Notes: generated by a model not told the origin, from the sequence alone. 64,000 bases of DNA from Zygnema cylindricum (GCA_037447655.1 JBBHKE010000123.1:126001-190000); one strand, 5' to 3'; positions 33,001 to 44,734 are shown, counted from the first letter of the stretch. Numbers and translations: made by a program.

Positions 33001-34871
33001 TGCATTGAATTGGTTACTTCGCCTTCGCCGATTAATTTGCCGTCGGCGCGATATATACGAATCGCCGAATCACCTCTAGCGACTACGCTTCCACCGGCAC
33101 GCTGAATTTGAGGTACGCTTAATAGATTCACTGAACCATCGGGAATATATAGGACATTCAATAGACGCGCCTCTGAAATAGTTTCATTTCCAAAGCGGTC
33201 CCATGTGGGTAAATTTAAATGAACGGTACACACTTTACCAACCGTAATCGTTTGTCCACTTGCGACCGTAATTAGTTTTGGTACGGTAAGGGAACGCATG
33301 TCGTCAAAAAGTGTAGCGTCTGTACACACGTGGTGAGACGCTCCCGTGTCAATAATCCATTCCTTTTCGTGTGCGTCATCGCGTGCGTCACTTAAAGAAT
33401 CAATAGTGAGGTGAAGACAAGTAAACGTTTGTCCTCCTTCGTCTCCTTCAAAATTTCCCAAGTCAACAAAATTTCCATGACTTCCACCATGACCGCCATA
33501 GCGTCCACGACCACGACCACTATCACGTCCGCGACCGCGATTTCCAAAACTGCGACCGCCTCTTACTCCTCTATTACCAAATTTAGAGTAGCATTGTTGG
33601 CTCGTGTGGCCTAGTTTCCCACAATTGAAGCATTCTCTCTCTTTATCCGGACACGAAGCCAATAAATGACCTGGCCGGTTGCAACGGAAACACAAGACGT
33701 TGCTATTATCATTCTGGGCGGACCGAGGTCTCGAATTTCCGCCCCTATCAAGCCATTTTCCACGACCTCTTGGACCTCCTCCTTTTCCACCCCCTCTTCC
33801 ACGGAAATAATGTAAGTCCGCGATTTCGGGAGCGGTCACATTCAAGGATCCCGTGCCCAAAGAGCCTTTTGAAGAGCTAACACGATTACTCTCCGCCATC
33901 TTTAAATAATTCACAATAAACTCGTAGGTGTTATTTTCCCTCGCGAGTAAAATCTCCTTGAGGTGGATCCACTTATCCAGTAATGCATTCAAAAAACCGG
34001 TTACTTTGTCCTCCTCCGTGATCATTCTACCATTGTTAAGAAGTTGCTCCACAATAATATTGAATCTCTTCACGGCATCGTCAAAGGATTCGTTGGATTT
34101 CATCTTGAATTGCATAAAATCGGAAAACATATATTGGCCCTTGTTTTGGATTCCCCTCTCAAATTGGGATTCCAACGCCTTCCAACATCCGTGTGCGGTG
34201 CTATGCGTGAGGAAATGATCATGCACGGACACCGAACAAGTTTGCATTAATCCGGTGATGGCCGCAAGATTTTTTCGCTTCCACAACCGACGAGCCTTAG
34301 CATCTCCAACCGGCATTTTCTCTTCTCCATTGACGACCTTCCAAAGGCCTCTCAAAATCAATTGAGCTCGAATATATTTCTTCCACGAAGGGTAATTCGA
34401 TCCATTGAATACGACGGTCTTTCCGGGCATCTGAAACATTTCCACTCCTCCTTGACTATCTTCTTCTAAATCGGAATCATCATCAAGTGTAAATTTCCCC
34501 CTCTTATCTTTCACTTTCTTTGCCTCCTTATCAATATCATCGGAATCTCCTCCATCCGGATCAGGATCCGGCTCACCGTGAGCTAATTCATCAAACCTCC
34601 TATCCACAGCCGAGAATTTCTCATCAATCCGACGCATGAAATTCTCCAAATACTCTCGCATTTGATTTTCGGACATCGAGCCACCGACACCTCTATTTTG
34701 GCCAACCGAATCCGTGGGGAATGATGACTCAAATGCGGCTCCGGTAAAACTGAACTCTTTCTCTTCTTTAGGAGGATCCTCGAGAGTCGGCAAATTTTCC
34801 CAAAAATTAGAAACGGGGGTAGCTGAAGAGGAGGGAGTGAAAGGGGACTTCTTTTTGTTCCTTCCCCCCAT
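30063..34871 (-). pseudogene. Copia element 1 gag-pol, one frame with six in-frame stops
   Basis: A single frame of 1603 codons with no frameshift seen. Gag has a helical UBN2 region (residues about 150-330) and two CCHC knuckles (CFRCNRPGHLLASC near 394, CFNCGKLGHTSQQC near 414). The protease motif IIDTGAS is near 506. The pre-integrase HHRMCH is near 656, followed by integrase with VHVDLCG and IRSDNGGEF. Reverse transcriptase has SVYVDDFL near 1290; RNase H has DADWGGD and STEAEYMA. Stops lie at 32478-32480 (TAG), 32226-32228 (TGA), 31620-31622 (TAG), 31128-31130 (TAA), 30360-30362 (TGA) and 30207-30209 (TAA). Each is one transition from a Gln, Arg or Trp codon. As it stands it cannot make a full polyprotein. 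Confidence 0.9.
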
Positions 34872-34893
34872 ACACTACAATGGAGCTCTACCC

Positions 34894-34905
34894 GCTCCGA
34901 TACCA
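34894..34905 (-). other. Primer-binding site of copia element 1
   Basis: TGGTATCGGAGC on the minus strand, two bases after the 5' LTR. It differs by one base from the usual plant copia site TGGTATCAGAGC, which pairs with the 3' end of initiator tRNA-Met. Confidence 0.8.
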
Positions 34906-34907
34906 AA

Positions 34908-35503
34908 TGAAAGGATTGATAATAAACTCTGAGCTCACTAACAAAAACTTATAGCAGCAGAAGCACTAACAAAAACTTATAGCAGCAGAAGCATTCAGAG
35001 TATAAAAAATTGAATCAACATTGAAGAGACATTTCATAAAATTCTCACATTAATATAAAACTGAAATTACAATTTCTTCTTTATCTCTTCTATTACTCCA
35101 TATAATCCTTCAATTTCTCATTGATTGATTAACACACAGTCATAGTGTCCCTTAAATACAATACCAGCCATGGCGTGACACGTGTGAGCGTGCGCCGCCA
35201 AGAAGCCTCTAGAAATCTGCCACCTGTCCGCAGATTAAGCTAAAATACTCTAAATTTCACTAAGGACTCAAACATAGCAAAACGACAAACCAAAACGAAA
35301 GTACTAGACAAAACTAGAAGTACTATCGTACTATATTAGACGTACTAAAATCTAGACGCGAAACGAAACGACAAATATGTTTCGCTAAACCTATAGAACT
35401 TTCACGTAACTGTACTTTCGGTATATTCTAGAAAGTACAGTTTTTCTTTCGCGAAATCAAACTGATTTTTGCGTGCGTACGATTCTTTCAATGAATCGTA
35501 TCA
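34908..35503 (-). repeat. 5' LTR of copia element 1
   Basis: 596 bp. It contains a local duplication of AACTTATAGCAGCAGAAGCA (near 34945-34992) that is absent from the partner. Ends are TG and CA in element sense. Confidence 0.9.
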
Positions 35504-38140
35504 AAGACTAACACTAGAATCTCCTGTTAGAGGAAATAAAAGCGAATCGCTGAATTGTTTTTTTCTATTCTCATATTTGCTTTGCCAATAATGTTTGGAT
35601 GGTAGCATCTCCGTGTATGACAATAACTTTGGGTCAAAATAAAAACATGTAGTTGTTTGATTTGCAAACTGTGGGTAGCTTAAACTTTGAAACTTGATGA
35701 TAAATTCAGCGAATCTTCCCATTAGTGAGCACCAATGACATTATTCCTTTTAACGGTTTTCTCTATCCAGGGCTAGTTTACAGTATCCGAGAATAAATAG
35801 ACAGAAGATCAAAATTTCTAAAAACAAGATAGTCGTTGGAATTTCGCAATAATCATAGAAATCAATGTAGTTTATAGTTAGCATGATGACCATCTTGTCA
35901 AGAATTTTCATAGCTATTAATTATATTCAATTTAAATATCAGCAGTTGTATTTAGAAAGATGGAGATATGGTTCTTAGAGTTTTCTGGCTGTAGCAAATG
36001 TTTCTACGGTGTTTATATTGATGTCCATATCCTTTCGCGCAATATTTGCGGATGTCAATTTTCTCATTCACAAATTTACTGGACGTTAACTTTTTGCTTG
36101 TGGATTTCGTTAACGTCAAAGTTTTTTTATCAAACAACAATTGTTCTATCAATGGTTTCTGCGAGTGTTAAATTTTTCTCACGAAAAACATTCACTTTTT
36201 TCAAACTCCTTTATAATTTTCCAGTTTATGAGACTCGTGACTGAAGATTTCGAACTTGCAGAAAAAAGTGTCCTTATAGTCGTGAATTTTTTTTTTTAAT
36301 TTGACCATAAGATGATCATTCAAACATCCCAAATATTTTGAAAATTTATGGTCATTTTGGGAAATATGATTCCTTCAAATTGTGAAATTTGAAGCGATAT
36401 TCATCATCATTGTCCAAAATTTTATATTTCAAGTTTAGAGCTTGTCTTTGTAACAATCATGGATTATGCACGATGTAAGAGTATCGCTCGAATATTCGAT
36501 AGGCGATTATGGGAAATTTGATTCCTTCAAAGCATGAAAAAAGAGAATATGAAACCGTTTCTATACTCATTGCCGAAAAAATTTAAATTCAGGTTTAAAA
36601 GACATTTTTGGGACAATCAAGGATTTTCTTCATATTGCAGAAAAATAGACTTAATTAACGCATTTCACTGCCGGTTGGTATTCTTATATTTTATGCCCTG
36701 ACGAAAAAGTCTTAAAACTTTGACGTTTAATTAACGGTTTAGCAAGTATTATGAGGCAAAAGCGCTTCCAAGGGATCTAATGTTAAGATAGTTGCTCATG
36801 TATTTCAATTTTCACATTCGAACAAAAAATGTGTATGTTTTCGGATATTAACTATGTGTGTATTCCGATACCAAACTATTTTCATGACAACTCCCTGCAA
36901 ATACAAGTTTTTGGTACTCTTATCTCAATATGTCATTCTTTTAAATGAAAATTTACAATATTTTAAAAAAGTTGCATGCGTAAAACATGGAGCTATTAGG
37001 TTGAAAGGAAATGTTGGTCTTTAATGTTCAAGATTTTGTTTCGTTGTCAAAAACGGGAGTACACCTATTTCTATACAGAAAAATATCGCTACATTTTTTA
37101 CCTGTTGAAATTGAAGCTATACTTCCCACAACCTCTCTCTCCATCCCCAACTCCAACCCCAACCAGCTTCTCTCACATCTCTCTTCATCTTTGCCATTGG
37201 CAACTTATTCCTTTCCGATGGGATCGATATACATCTTAAGATCACAAATATGCACTCAACAAGCGAAAGCATCACATGAAATCAAATCCATGGCAAGAGA
37301 GAGCATTGGCCAATATTATCATAAGGAACCGTAAACTTCTCACCACATAAAAAAACTTCTCTCTCTCCCTCTCTTGCTTTCCCCACAAGTAAAAAAAACT
37401 ACATAACACCAAAACAAAAGAGCATACAAGGCGCGCGCCAACCAGACACCTCCAAACTACACCGTGAATCGTTATTAATGTTAATGTTTTTTTCGTCTCT
37501 AAAAACATTTCTCGGTACACTCGTCCGATTGTAGATCTAACGGTTGTGATTGAAAGGTAAGATCGGTCTCAAATTGAAAATCGGACGAGCGTCTACGCAG
37601 AAAGGATGTTTTGAGTGGCGAAAAAATTATTAACGATAATAGCAATTCTAACGTGTACTGACACTTTTACAGGACTGTAACTGTAATCAGCGACAGTCCC
37701 ACTTCTTACAACAATTCAAACTGAGCCCAAATTGAGCCTAGGATTGTACAGGACTAACACCGCCAGTCCAAACAAATCTATACGGAAGCTAATAAATCAC
37801 AAAACTCCAAAAGCGACCCCAAAATATTAGTCGGTTCGATATAACGCTAATTCCTCGTACGGCCGATTCCACAATGTTAAAGAACAGTCCCTCCCTTAAA
37901 CTTTTCATCCCCACCTTCTTCGCCTATGACTTTTTTTTCAATAATTTATCCTCACTCTCAATATCCTAACTCGGCCTAAATAGCTTTATGTTTTAAAAAT
38001 ATAAATGTTCAAAACACTAATTTTTCTTGACATACTAAATACCTCATGTATAGGAAGTCGACTTTCTGAAAGACATTGTTGCCTGTGTGGCAAAAAACTG
38101 TGTGATTAACAATGTGGCTTCTTCTCGCTTTGTTTTGTAG
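35504..38140. other. Remaining intron of copy C
   Basis: Non-coding. Segments align with the intron of copy A in reverse orientation (for example GTGAGCACCAATGACATTATTCC at 35725, given by GTGAGCACC and AATGACATTATTCC, against the 47.0-kb region). Frames at 35960-36244 and 37011-37334 have no domain and no counterpart in copy A. Confidence 0.5.
37457..37657. mobile_element. MITE related to 25071-25307
   Basis: Starts CTACACCGTGAATCG. The arms are inverted but diverged at the right end (ATAGCAATTCTAACGTGTA). The inner arms GTCCGATTGTAGATC and AAAATCGGACGAG keep the hairpin. No coding capacity. Confidence 0.6.
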
Positions 38141-38193
38141 TGCTGCAACGACCACCACCTCCTCGAGTCTCCTCTCTCTCTCCTCGTCTATGA
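38141..38193 (+). pseudogene. Terminal exon of copy C, short Pro-rich end
   Basis: Follows the acceptor TTGTTTTGTAG. Joined in phase 1 as in copy A, it reads LLQRPPPPRVSSLSPRL and a TGA at the same aligned place as the TAA of copy A. It lacks the 18-bp repeat expansion of A. Similarity to A continues for about 200 bp beyond the stop. Confidence 0.7.
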
Positions 38194-38783
38194 TACCAAC
38201 CTCCTCGTGACCCTTTTCCTCGCTAAGACCACCATCTCTAAGGAGCTTGAGGCGAAAGTTTCAGATTTGGAATGTGGTACACGATTTGAAAAAGATCAAA
38301 GACTTTGAACATAATTTTTGAAATTCCAGCGTGGAATTTGTTTGTCGTAGAGACTTACAAGGGAATGTCAGTGATAAGGTTGTCGGGTTTCATTGAATCT
38401 TCCAGCCGGTGGTAGTTGCCCTTTTTGGGTTGTTTCATTTTGGATCAGTTTTTTATGTTTTGATTTCTCGTACGAGTTTGTTTAGGTTTTTTTAATCCTG
38501 TAACTTGTGTTTTAGATTTTTTCTACTAGTAGAAAGAGGAGTCGTTTATTGGTTGACAAGCGTTTAAGTGACGGTTTGTCATAGTACTCAAAAGTATATG
38601 TGTTTTTGAAAACTTTCGGATTAATACCGAACTTCATGTATTTATGTGCCTCGTTGTTTTAGTGTAGATTGAATTCAGTTACATGCATCTTCGTTGATTT
38701 CGGTGTGTACTTGTTTCGTTTGCACTTTTAATGAATATGGATTCGAACTACGGAGTAGAGGTATGTACGGACGAAGGCCAAAG

Positions 38784-39177
38784 TATTGAATTAGTAGTCA
38801 TGACAGCGGGCAGGAATACAAAAAGGATAGAAAACTGGACAGGTAAAATAATTGCAAGAATAGTTAAAAAGGATAAAAATTACAATGGAGACAAAAATGC
38901 TAAAATAATACCTGACTGTCCTAAAGTCTACGTGATCCCGAAGGGTTACTTGTCTTTTCCTAGCATGACGAAAGGGCAAGGTGTCCTTTCGTAAGAAGTA
39001 AAGAAAATATCTAAATCTGAATCTAAGCCAAAGGTACAATATCTAAATCTGAATCTAAGCCAGAGGTACAGAAAATAGATAACGAAAAGTAGAATACTCG
39101 ACTACGTTATCTACCACTTAAACTAATAAATCAAGTTTGTAACAAAGGATAATAAGGACGAATCTAGGATTCCAACA
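38784..39177 (-). repeat. 3' LTR of copia element 2
   Basis: 394 bp from TATTGAATTAG to GATTCCAACA on the plus strand. It has a local duplication of ATATCTAAATCTGAATC (near 39006 and 39039), differs from the other LTR by many substitutions, and is clearly older than the LTR pair of element 1. Confidence 0.85.
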
Positions 39178-39299
39178 CCCCCCCGCTTTGCTAGAAACGG
39201 AGGCCGGCGGAGGACCGGTGAGCTTCGAATAGTGGCCGAGGAAGAGCCTTTGTCAGAAAATCGGCCATTTGTTGAGTAGTGGGGCAGTGGTAGAAATGA

Positions 39300-39612
39300 A
39301 CAGTGCCTGCAGCAATGGTCGGTACGACTAGGAAAGTCAACCGCGAACCAACTTGAATCACACGGTATGACTTGAACTTACGTGAACCGAAACTACCAAG
39401 CAATTTCCACGTCACTTCTATAGTACTATTCAAACATACGTGAAACAAAACGAACACTTAATTTCTACGTCACTTCAAATATCCAGCGACGAAACTACTT
39501 CGTCGCTAACTTTCTACGTCACTTCAATTATCTAGCGACGAGACAACTTTCGTCGCTAGTCGTCGCTACTTTAACTACGAGATTATCTCGTCGCTAAGTA
39601 AGTGCTCAGTAC
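39300..39612. repeat. Palindrome-rich insertion in copia element 2 (TAGCGACGA family)
   Basis: Between the two RNase H remnants lie several imperfect palindromes built on AGCGACGA and TCGTCGCT, separated by CTACGTCACTTC phrases. On the minus strand the order (ACTGAGCACT, TAGCGACGAGA, then GAAGTGACGT) matches 59437-59565 on the plus strand. No coding capacity is seen; a small non-autonomous transposon is likely. Borders are approximate. Confidence 0.55.
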
Positions 39613-41370
39613 AATATCCTAACAGTTACCCCCCCAGTCAACATCGCAGTGGCCGACGAGAGCTGGAGGAGAAAAGCCCGTGAAGGTGAGTTTTAAATTC
39701 CGGGTACCTTGAAGGTAGCGTAGGACTCTTTTGGCTGCAAGGAGGTGGTCAGTGGAGGGGTTGGATACAAACTCACTAAGCTGGCCAATAGTTACAGCGA
39801 TGTCTGGACAGATTCCAATCATGGTATACATAAGGCTGCCAACTATAGATCTGAACTGATCATGTATTTCTTTGGGGACAGGCCCACCACAGTTTCGAAG
39901 GAGTTTGACATTTGGATCTAGAGGGGTTGAGATAGGGGGGCAATCAGCCATGGCAAATTTGGTCAGAATTTCACCTAAGTATTTTTCTTGAGAAAGGTAA
40001 AGAGTTCTAGTGAGATGATTTCGACCGACAAATATGCCAAGGCAATACTCTACTTCCCCTAAATCTGTCATTGAGAAGTGAGTGTTGATCATGAGTTTGA
40101 CAACATGAATGAGAGAAAGAGAGGGGCCAGCAAGGAGGAGATCATCTACATAGATGACAAGTATGACGAGTGTGATTGTAGTACCTTGAATGAAGAGACC
40201 AAAATCTGCATCTAATTTGGAGAAACCCTCACAGACAAGAATTGCCTCGAGATGATTGTTCCACACTCTACAAGCTTGCTTGAGTCCATAAAGGGATTTA
40301 AGGAGATGACATGCCAGATGTTCTGCCCCGGGAGACACATAGCATTCCAGTTGATTAAGGAAGATTTCTTCAGTGAGGGAACTGTAAAGGAAGGCAGTGT
40401 GCACATCTATGTGGTGGACATGCAAGTCTTGTGCCACTGCAAGGGAGAGAAGAACCCGAATGGAGGTGAATTTTGCAACACGGGCATAGGTCTCCGTGAA
40501 TTCGATGCCCTCTTTCTAAAGAAATCCTTTAGCCACAAAACGAGCTTTGGATAGGTCGAGACTTCTATCAAATTATGTTTTGACTCGAAAGACCCATTTC
40601 GATCCGATTACTTTTCTACCAGAGGGCAAGGAGGTAAGTTCCTTGGTGTCGTTCTGTTGGAGAGACGCAAATTCGGAATCGGTCGTGGCTTTCCATTCGG
40701 CAACATGAGAACCGGCCATGGCAGCAAAGAAGGTAAAGGGAACAGCAATGGTGGCAGAATTCGCCGTTCAATGACTAAGAAGATGCGCCTGAAGGCGTTC
40801 ACTTCTGCAAAGGGCAAGAGCGGATGGAGGAATTTGGTATAAAAGGTCTTTCGAGTGAACGGGAGAAAGAGATTAGGGATCAAATTTTTGTTCGAAGGAA
40901 GGGTGATGGTGTGGATGGGGAAAGGAATGCAGAAGTTGAGTGGAGGAAGGTAAGGAAAGGGGATTGGTAGAGGGAGTGGAGGGAGTAAGGCTTGTTAAAG
41001 GGAGGATGACAAAAAAAGGGTGAGTGGAAATAAGAGAAGATAGTCTAGGGAAGGAGACAGATTGGAGAGGATGCAAAATACGCATGGAGTCATAGATTTT
41101 TACGATAAGGGGCATTTCATTGAAGGCGAAGTCTATGTTGAGGACGACCTAACATTCCTTTGTCAGCCAAATATGGTAAGCTTTGGATTTCGTGTTGTAG
41201 CCGACTAAGACGCCATGTTTGGCACGCCAATGCCACATGCCTCCAAGTGCCGAATCTTTGTTCCAAATCTTTGATCCAAGCATCGCAGCCGAATATTTGA
41301 AGGTGTGATACGTACGTTTTGGTACCGGTCTAAGCCTCATATAAGGTAACAACAAGTAACCCGGAAGTAG

Positions 41371-41444
41371 GAAAGCGATTGCAAATGTAATTCGCCAGCG
41401 ATTGCAAATGTAATTCGCCAGCGATTGCAAATGTAATTCGCCAT
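41371..41444. repeat. 23-bp unit in three tandem copies
   Basis: GCGATTGCAAATGTAATTCG then CCA, three times in a row, inside the integrase region of copia element 2. Two extra units add 46 bp, not a multiple of three, so the frame is shifted. The unit corresponds to the ANYICNR motif. Confidence 0.85.
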
Positions 41445-43493
41445 CGAGACAAATTTTGCCCAAAATGTGGTGAGCAGAGTGGAAAAATGTAACATGGAAC
41501 GGGCCACGTTGAGGAGGGCTCGGTTGTACCTCTTTGATACACCATTTTGCTAAGGGGTATTGGTGGTCGTGAATTGGTGAGTGATGGCGTGAGTTGCAAC
41601 GAAGGAAGAGAATTCATTGGAGAAGTATTCACCTCCATTATCTCTACGAATGGTTTGAATTCTGTCGCACAGTAAATTTTCAACAAGGGCCTTATACTCT
41701 TTGAATTTGTGAAATGTGTCACATTTTATATGTATGGGATAAAGAAAGGAGTAGCGAGTTGCGTCATCGAAGAAAGTGGCATAGTAGAGCACACCAGTGG
41801 GGCTAGGAGTGGACATTGGGCGATAGAGGTCAGAGTGGATTAATTGGAGTGGATTGGAGGTTTTGGAAGTGCGAGAGGGAAATGATGGTCTGGCAAGTTT
41901 GCCTTCAACGCAGCCAGAACACAAGACTAGTTTTTTTTCGGTGAATTGCTCTAAGACATTGACAAGACCTTTACAAAGTTGGTGTAGGCCGGATTGGGAC
42001 AAGTGTCCATATCGAAGATGCCATTTGGATAGAGTGGAAATGGCAAGAGGTGTGGCGATGTTGGCGGATCCAATGGTGGAAATATATGTGAGAATGTAGA
42101 TTGAACTAACTTTAGTTCCAAATCCGACTGTACTATCACCAATGGAAGGATTAGTAGTGGAGAAAAATTTGATATTGGTGTGGGAAAAGACAGATGTGGC
42201 GTCTTGATGAAGAGCGGCACCGACAAAGAAGAGATTTTTTTTTAAGGCCAGGGACAAGAAGCACATGCGATAGTGTGATAGAAAAACAGGTTGAAATCTC
42301 TTTTGGTGTGCAGATTTGTCCAAAGTGTGTTGCAATGAGGGTCGCGTTGTTGCCAAGGAGTATCGTCATATGCAGACAAAGAAGAGCAATCGTGGTAAAC
42401 CAATGGGATCAACAAGATAGATGGTAAGAGGCGCTGGAATCGATAATCCAAGAATCTGCTGATTCAAAAAAATTGAGAAGGGAAGACGTATTCGAGGCGT
42501 AGCCAAATTTGAATGAAGACAATACGTACGGATTGGTTTGGTTTGAATTATCCATCGTCAGATTTGGATTAGGAGGAAACAGACTATAGGTGTACTGAGG
42601 GTACGTATTAAGAGTCAATGGGGAGCCCTCTGGGAGATTTTGGTGACAGGGGATCATGGGTTGGACAAACGGATTGGTTGGTGAAAAATGATCGTTAGAG
42701 GTTGGAAAAGTCGCTTCAGTAGTTAATGCCTGACTGGAGTAGAGATTTCGGCCAGAATTCTGTCCACGTCTAGGTTGTCGTCCATAATTCTCTTGACGGT
42801 CGTTTTTTCTTTTCAGTACCGCGCAGACGTCAACGACATGATCCGGCCCGCGGTAGTACCGACAGGAGGAATTTTTGGAAATTCGATTGGGTGGAGGAAA
42901 AGTAGCCAGAGCTACACCATGATTGGGGAATAATTGTGTTTAGTCTCTTCGTGAAGTAAACTGGTTGTAATAGATGGGATGGTGAAGGTTGTAGATGATT
43001 TGTCGATAGATGAGATGAAGGTCGAATAGGACATTGGAAGACCGCCCAAGATGGAGGAAATGATGTCCTCATCCAAGACTACAGCACCTACGTTTTTGAG
43101 ACAGCCTGCAACAAATTTGAAGTTGTTGATGTGGCTTGAATAGATTCGACATGATTTTTCTAAGCAGTGTATAGTTGGCGGCGAAGAAGTAGCTTGTTTG
43201 ACCAAGATTTGTTCTCAAATGCAGTGGACAAAAGCTTCCAAACATCGTGTGCTTTGGTGGCATCACGAATGAGATCAAGTTGCGAGAGTTCAAGTGCGAG
43301 AACCTGCCCAGAGTGCGCCTCCTCATTTCAAGCGAGCCAGGCGGATTTAGCGGCGGCATCGGAAGGTTCCCCTTCGCTTCCGTTTATAACAGACCAAAGT
43401 TTTCCGCGCCAGAAAAGGTGGTCAATCAGGAATTTCCAGCCGTAGAAATCCATGTCATTGAATTTAGCAACGGTATTCAAACTAACGGGGAGA

Positions 43494-43504
43494 GGCCCAT
43501 AACC
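43494..43504 (-). other. Primer-binding site of copia element 2
   Basis: GGTTATGGGCC directly after the 5' LTR in element sense; same half-tRNA type as at 14212 and 17953. Confidence 0.6.
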
Positions 43505-43905
43505 TATTGAATTAGTAGTCATGACAGCGAAGAGGAATACAAAAAGGATAGAAAATTGGGCAGGTTTAGAAAATTGGGCAGGTAAAATTATTGCCAGAAT
43601 AGTTAAAAATGATAAAAACTACAATGGAGACAAAAATGCTAAAGTAATAACTTAGAGTACGTGACATTCTGACACCTGTCCTACAGCCTACGTGATCCCG
43701 AAGGGTCACTTGTCTTTTCTTAGCATGACGAAAGGGCTAGGTGTCCTTTCGTAAGAAGTAAAGAAAATATATAAATCTGAATCTAAGTTAGAGGTACAGA
43801 AAATAGATAACGAAAAGCAGAATACTAGACTACGTTATCTAGCACTAAAACTAATAAATCAAGTTTGTAGCAAAGGAGAATAAGGACGAATCTAGGATTC
43901 CAACA
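43505..43905 (-). repeat. 5' LTR of copia element 2
   Basis: 401 bp, paired with 38784-39177. It has a duplicated AGAAAATTGGGCAGGT (43549 and 43567) and a short extra segment near 43650-43675. Confidence 0.85.
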
Positions 43906-43948
43906 CAAAGTACTCAAACCTGATGGAAAACATTTCATGACTTAGAGG

Positions 43949-44170
43949 CTACACCGTGAATCGCTATTAGCGTTAAATTTTGTTTTGCCACTTAAAACAT
44001 TTTTTCTTCGTACACATATGTCGGATTGTAGATCTGACTGTTGCGATTGAAAAGTAAGATTCTCAGATTTCTATTGGTGGTCTCCATTTGAAAATCGGAG
44101 AAGTGTGTACGGAGAATAGATGTTTTAAGTGACGAAAAAATTATCAATACTAATAGTGATACACTGTGTA
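43949..44170. mobile_element. MITE related to 25071-25307
   Basis: CTACACCGTGAATCGC at the left; the right arm (ACTAATAGTGATACACTGTGTA) is diverged. Inner arms ACTTAAAACATTTTTTCTTC and GATGTTTTAAGTGACG keep the hairpin. It lies a few bases beyond copia element 2. Confidence 0.6.
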
Positions 44171-44199
44171 AACGTCTAATGAGAGTAAGGAATCGCAAT

Positions 44200-44681
44200 T
44201 TTTTATTGCTTGTGATTAAATGAAAAACTTTTAGTTTACTTCTTTGTCGGCAATGCTACAGTTTTTAATTTCTTTATTTTATGTGTCAATGGCTATTACG
44301 GATGGTTTTATTGTTTTCTGTCAATTTTGGTACACTATATTTGTGATGTTTCCATTTATATTTGTCCTTCAATGTTTCCTTGTGTGGGCGCACGACGTTA
44401 AATGTCAAATAGTCTGTTCTTATTTTTAGAGGTATAATATTTTATTTCGTAGGCTGAATAGTACGCACTATTTTCCAATTGCCACGTTAGTACGGTTCAG
44501 GTTGTTTTCGTTTTCGTAACTTCCCGTTACGCTGCTAAGCGCATTTTGATTCTTATCGTTTCGTCTTGTCGTTTTAAATTTGTCGTTTTATTTCTCACAA
44601 AAATCATATTGTAAAAGATCTATTTTTATATATTATTAAAACCTTTGTGAGACTCTTTTGCAACACTATTTTCTTTTGTTT

Positions 44682-44734
<53 letters not shown>

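Larger units (their letters stand above)
29500..35503 (-). mobile_element. Ty1/copia retrotransposon, element 1, complete but with stop codons
   Basis: A 6004-bp element with target duplication AAGAC (29495-29499 and 35504-35508), inserted in the intron of pseudogene copy C, in the opposite orientation to it. The corresponding intron of copy A (near 47259) shows the uninterrupted site, with CAAGAC. LTRs are at 29500-30038 and 34908-35503. On the minus strand the primer site TGGTATCGGAGC (34894-34905) matches the 3' end of initiator tRNA-Met with one mismatch, and a purine tract (30039-30050) precedes the 3' LTR. Gene order gag, protease, integrase, reverse transcriptase, RNase H is the copia order. 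LTRs differ by about ten substitutions plus indels, so it is fairly young. Confidence 0.95.
29194..38193 (+). pseudogene. LRR gene copy C, last two exons only, disrupted
   Basis: Two exons match the end of copy A in inverse orientation: the half-LRR/EGF-like exon (29194-29477, 284 bp as in A) and the Pro-rich terminal exon (38141-38193). The intron is 8.7 kb against 1.5 kb in A because copia element 1 (29500-35503) and a MITE (37457-37657) lie in it. An in-frame TAA at 29318-29320 falls where A has a sense codon. No upstream exon was recognised. Sequence similarity to A continues in the intron (35.7-36.3 kb against 46.3-47.0 kb) and past the stop. The copy is read as a pseudogene, placed tail to tail with A. 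Confidence 0.75.
39191..43522 (-). pseudogene. Copia element 2 gag-pol, several frameshifts and stops
   Basis: Domains are in copia order but in scattered frames. Gag: FNDMDFYGWKFLI (43522-43328), then a shifted UBN2 block with LGGLPMSYSTFI (near 43040). Protease: SWIIDSSAS (near 42440), where the Gly of the usual DSGAS or DTGAS is Ser. Integrase (42356-41550): HLRYGH, SGCVEGK, HSDLYRP and RRDNGGEY. Reverse transcriptase (40437-39619): VHHIDVHTAFL and IYVDDLLLAG. RNase H: only its beginning (CDVDWGG) and end (QMADFLTKALPRPLF, near 39240) remain, because about 300 bp of palindrome-rich sequence replaces the middle. A 23-bp triplication disrupts the integrase end (41371-41444). Confidence 0.85.
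38784..43905 (-). mobile_element. Ty1/copia retrotransposon, element 2, degraded
   Basis: A 5122-bp element with target duplication CAAAG (38779-38783 and 43906-43910). LTRs are at 38784-39177 and 43505-43905. In element sense the LTR starts TGTTGGAATCC, as in Drosophila copia, and ends CAATA. The primer site GGTTATGGGCC (43494-43504) is the half-tRNA type. A run of seven G then precedes the 3' LTR (39178-39184). It lies between the convergent copies C and A of the LRR gene. Confidence 0.9.

Noticed and set aside
37011-37334. 107-codon plus-strand frame in the copy C intron
   Set aside because: No domain, no splice-site support and no counterpart in copy A.
38731-38994. 87-codon plus-strand frame starting before copia element 2
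   Set aside because: Most of it lies within the 3' LTR of element 2 and is repeated, with changes, in the other LTR.
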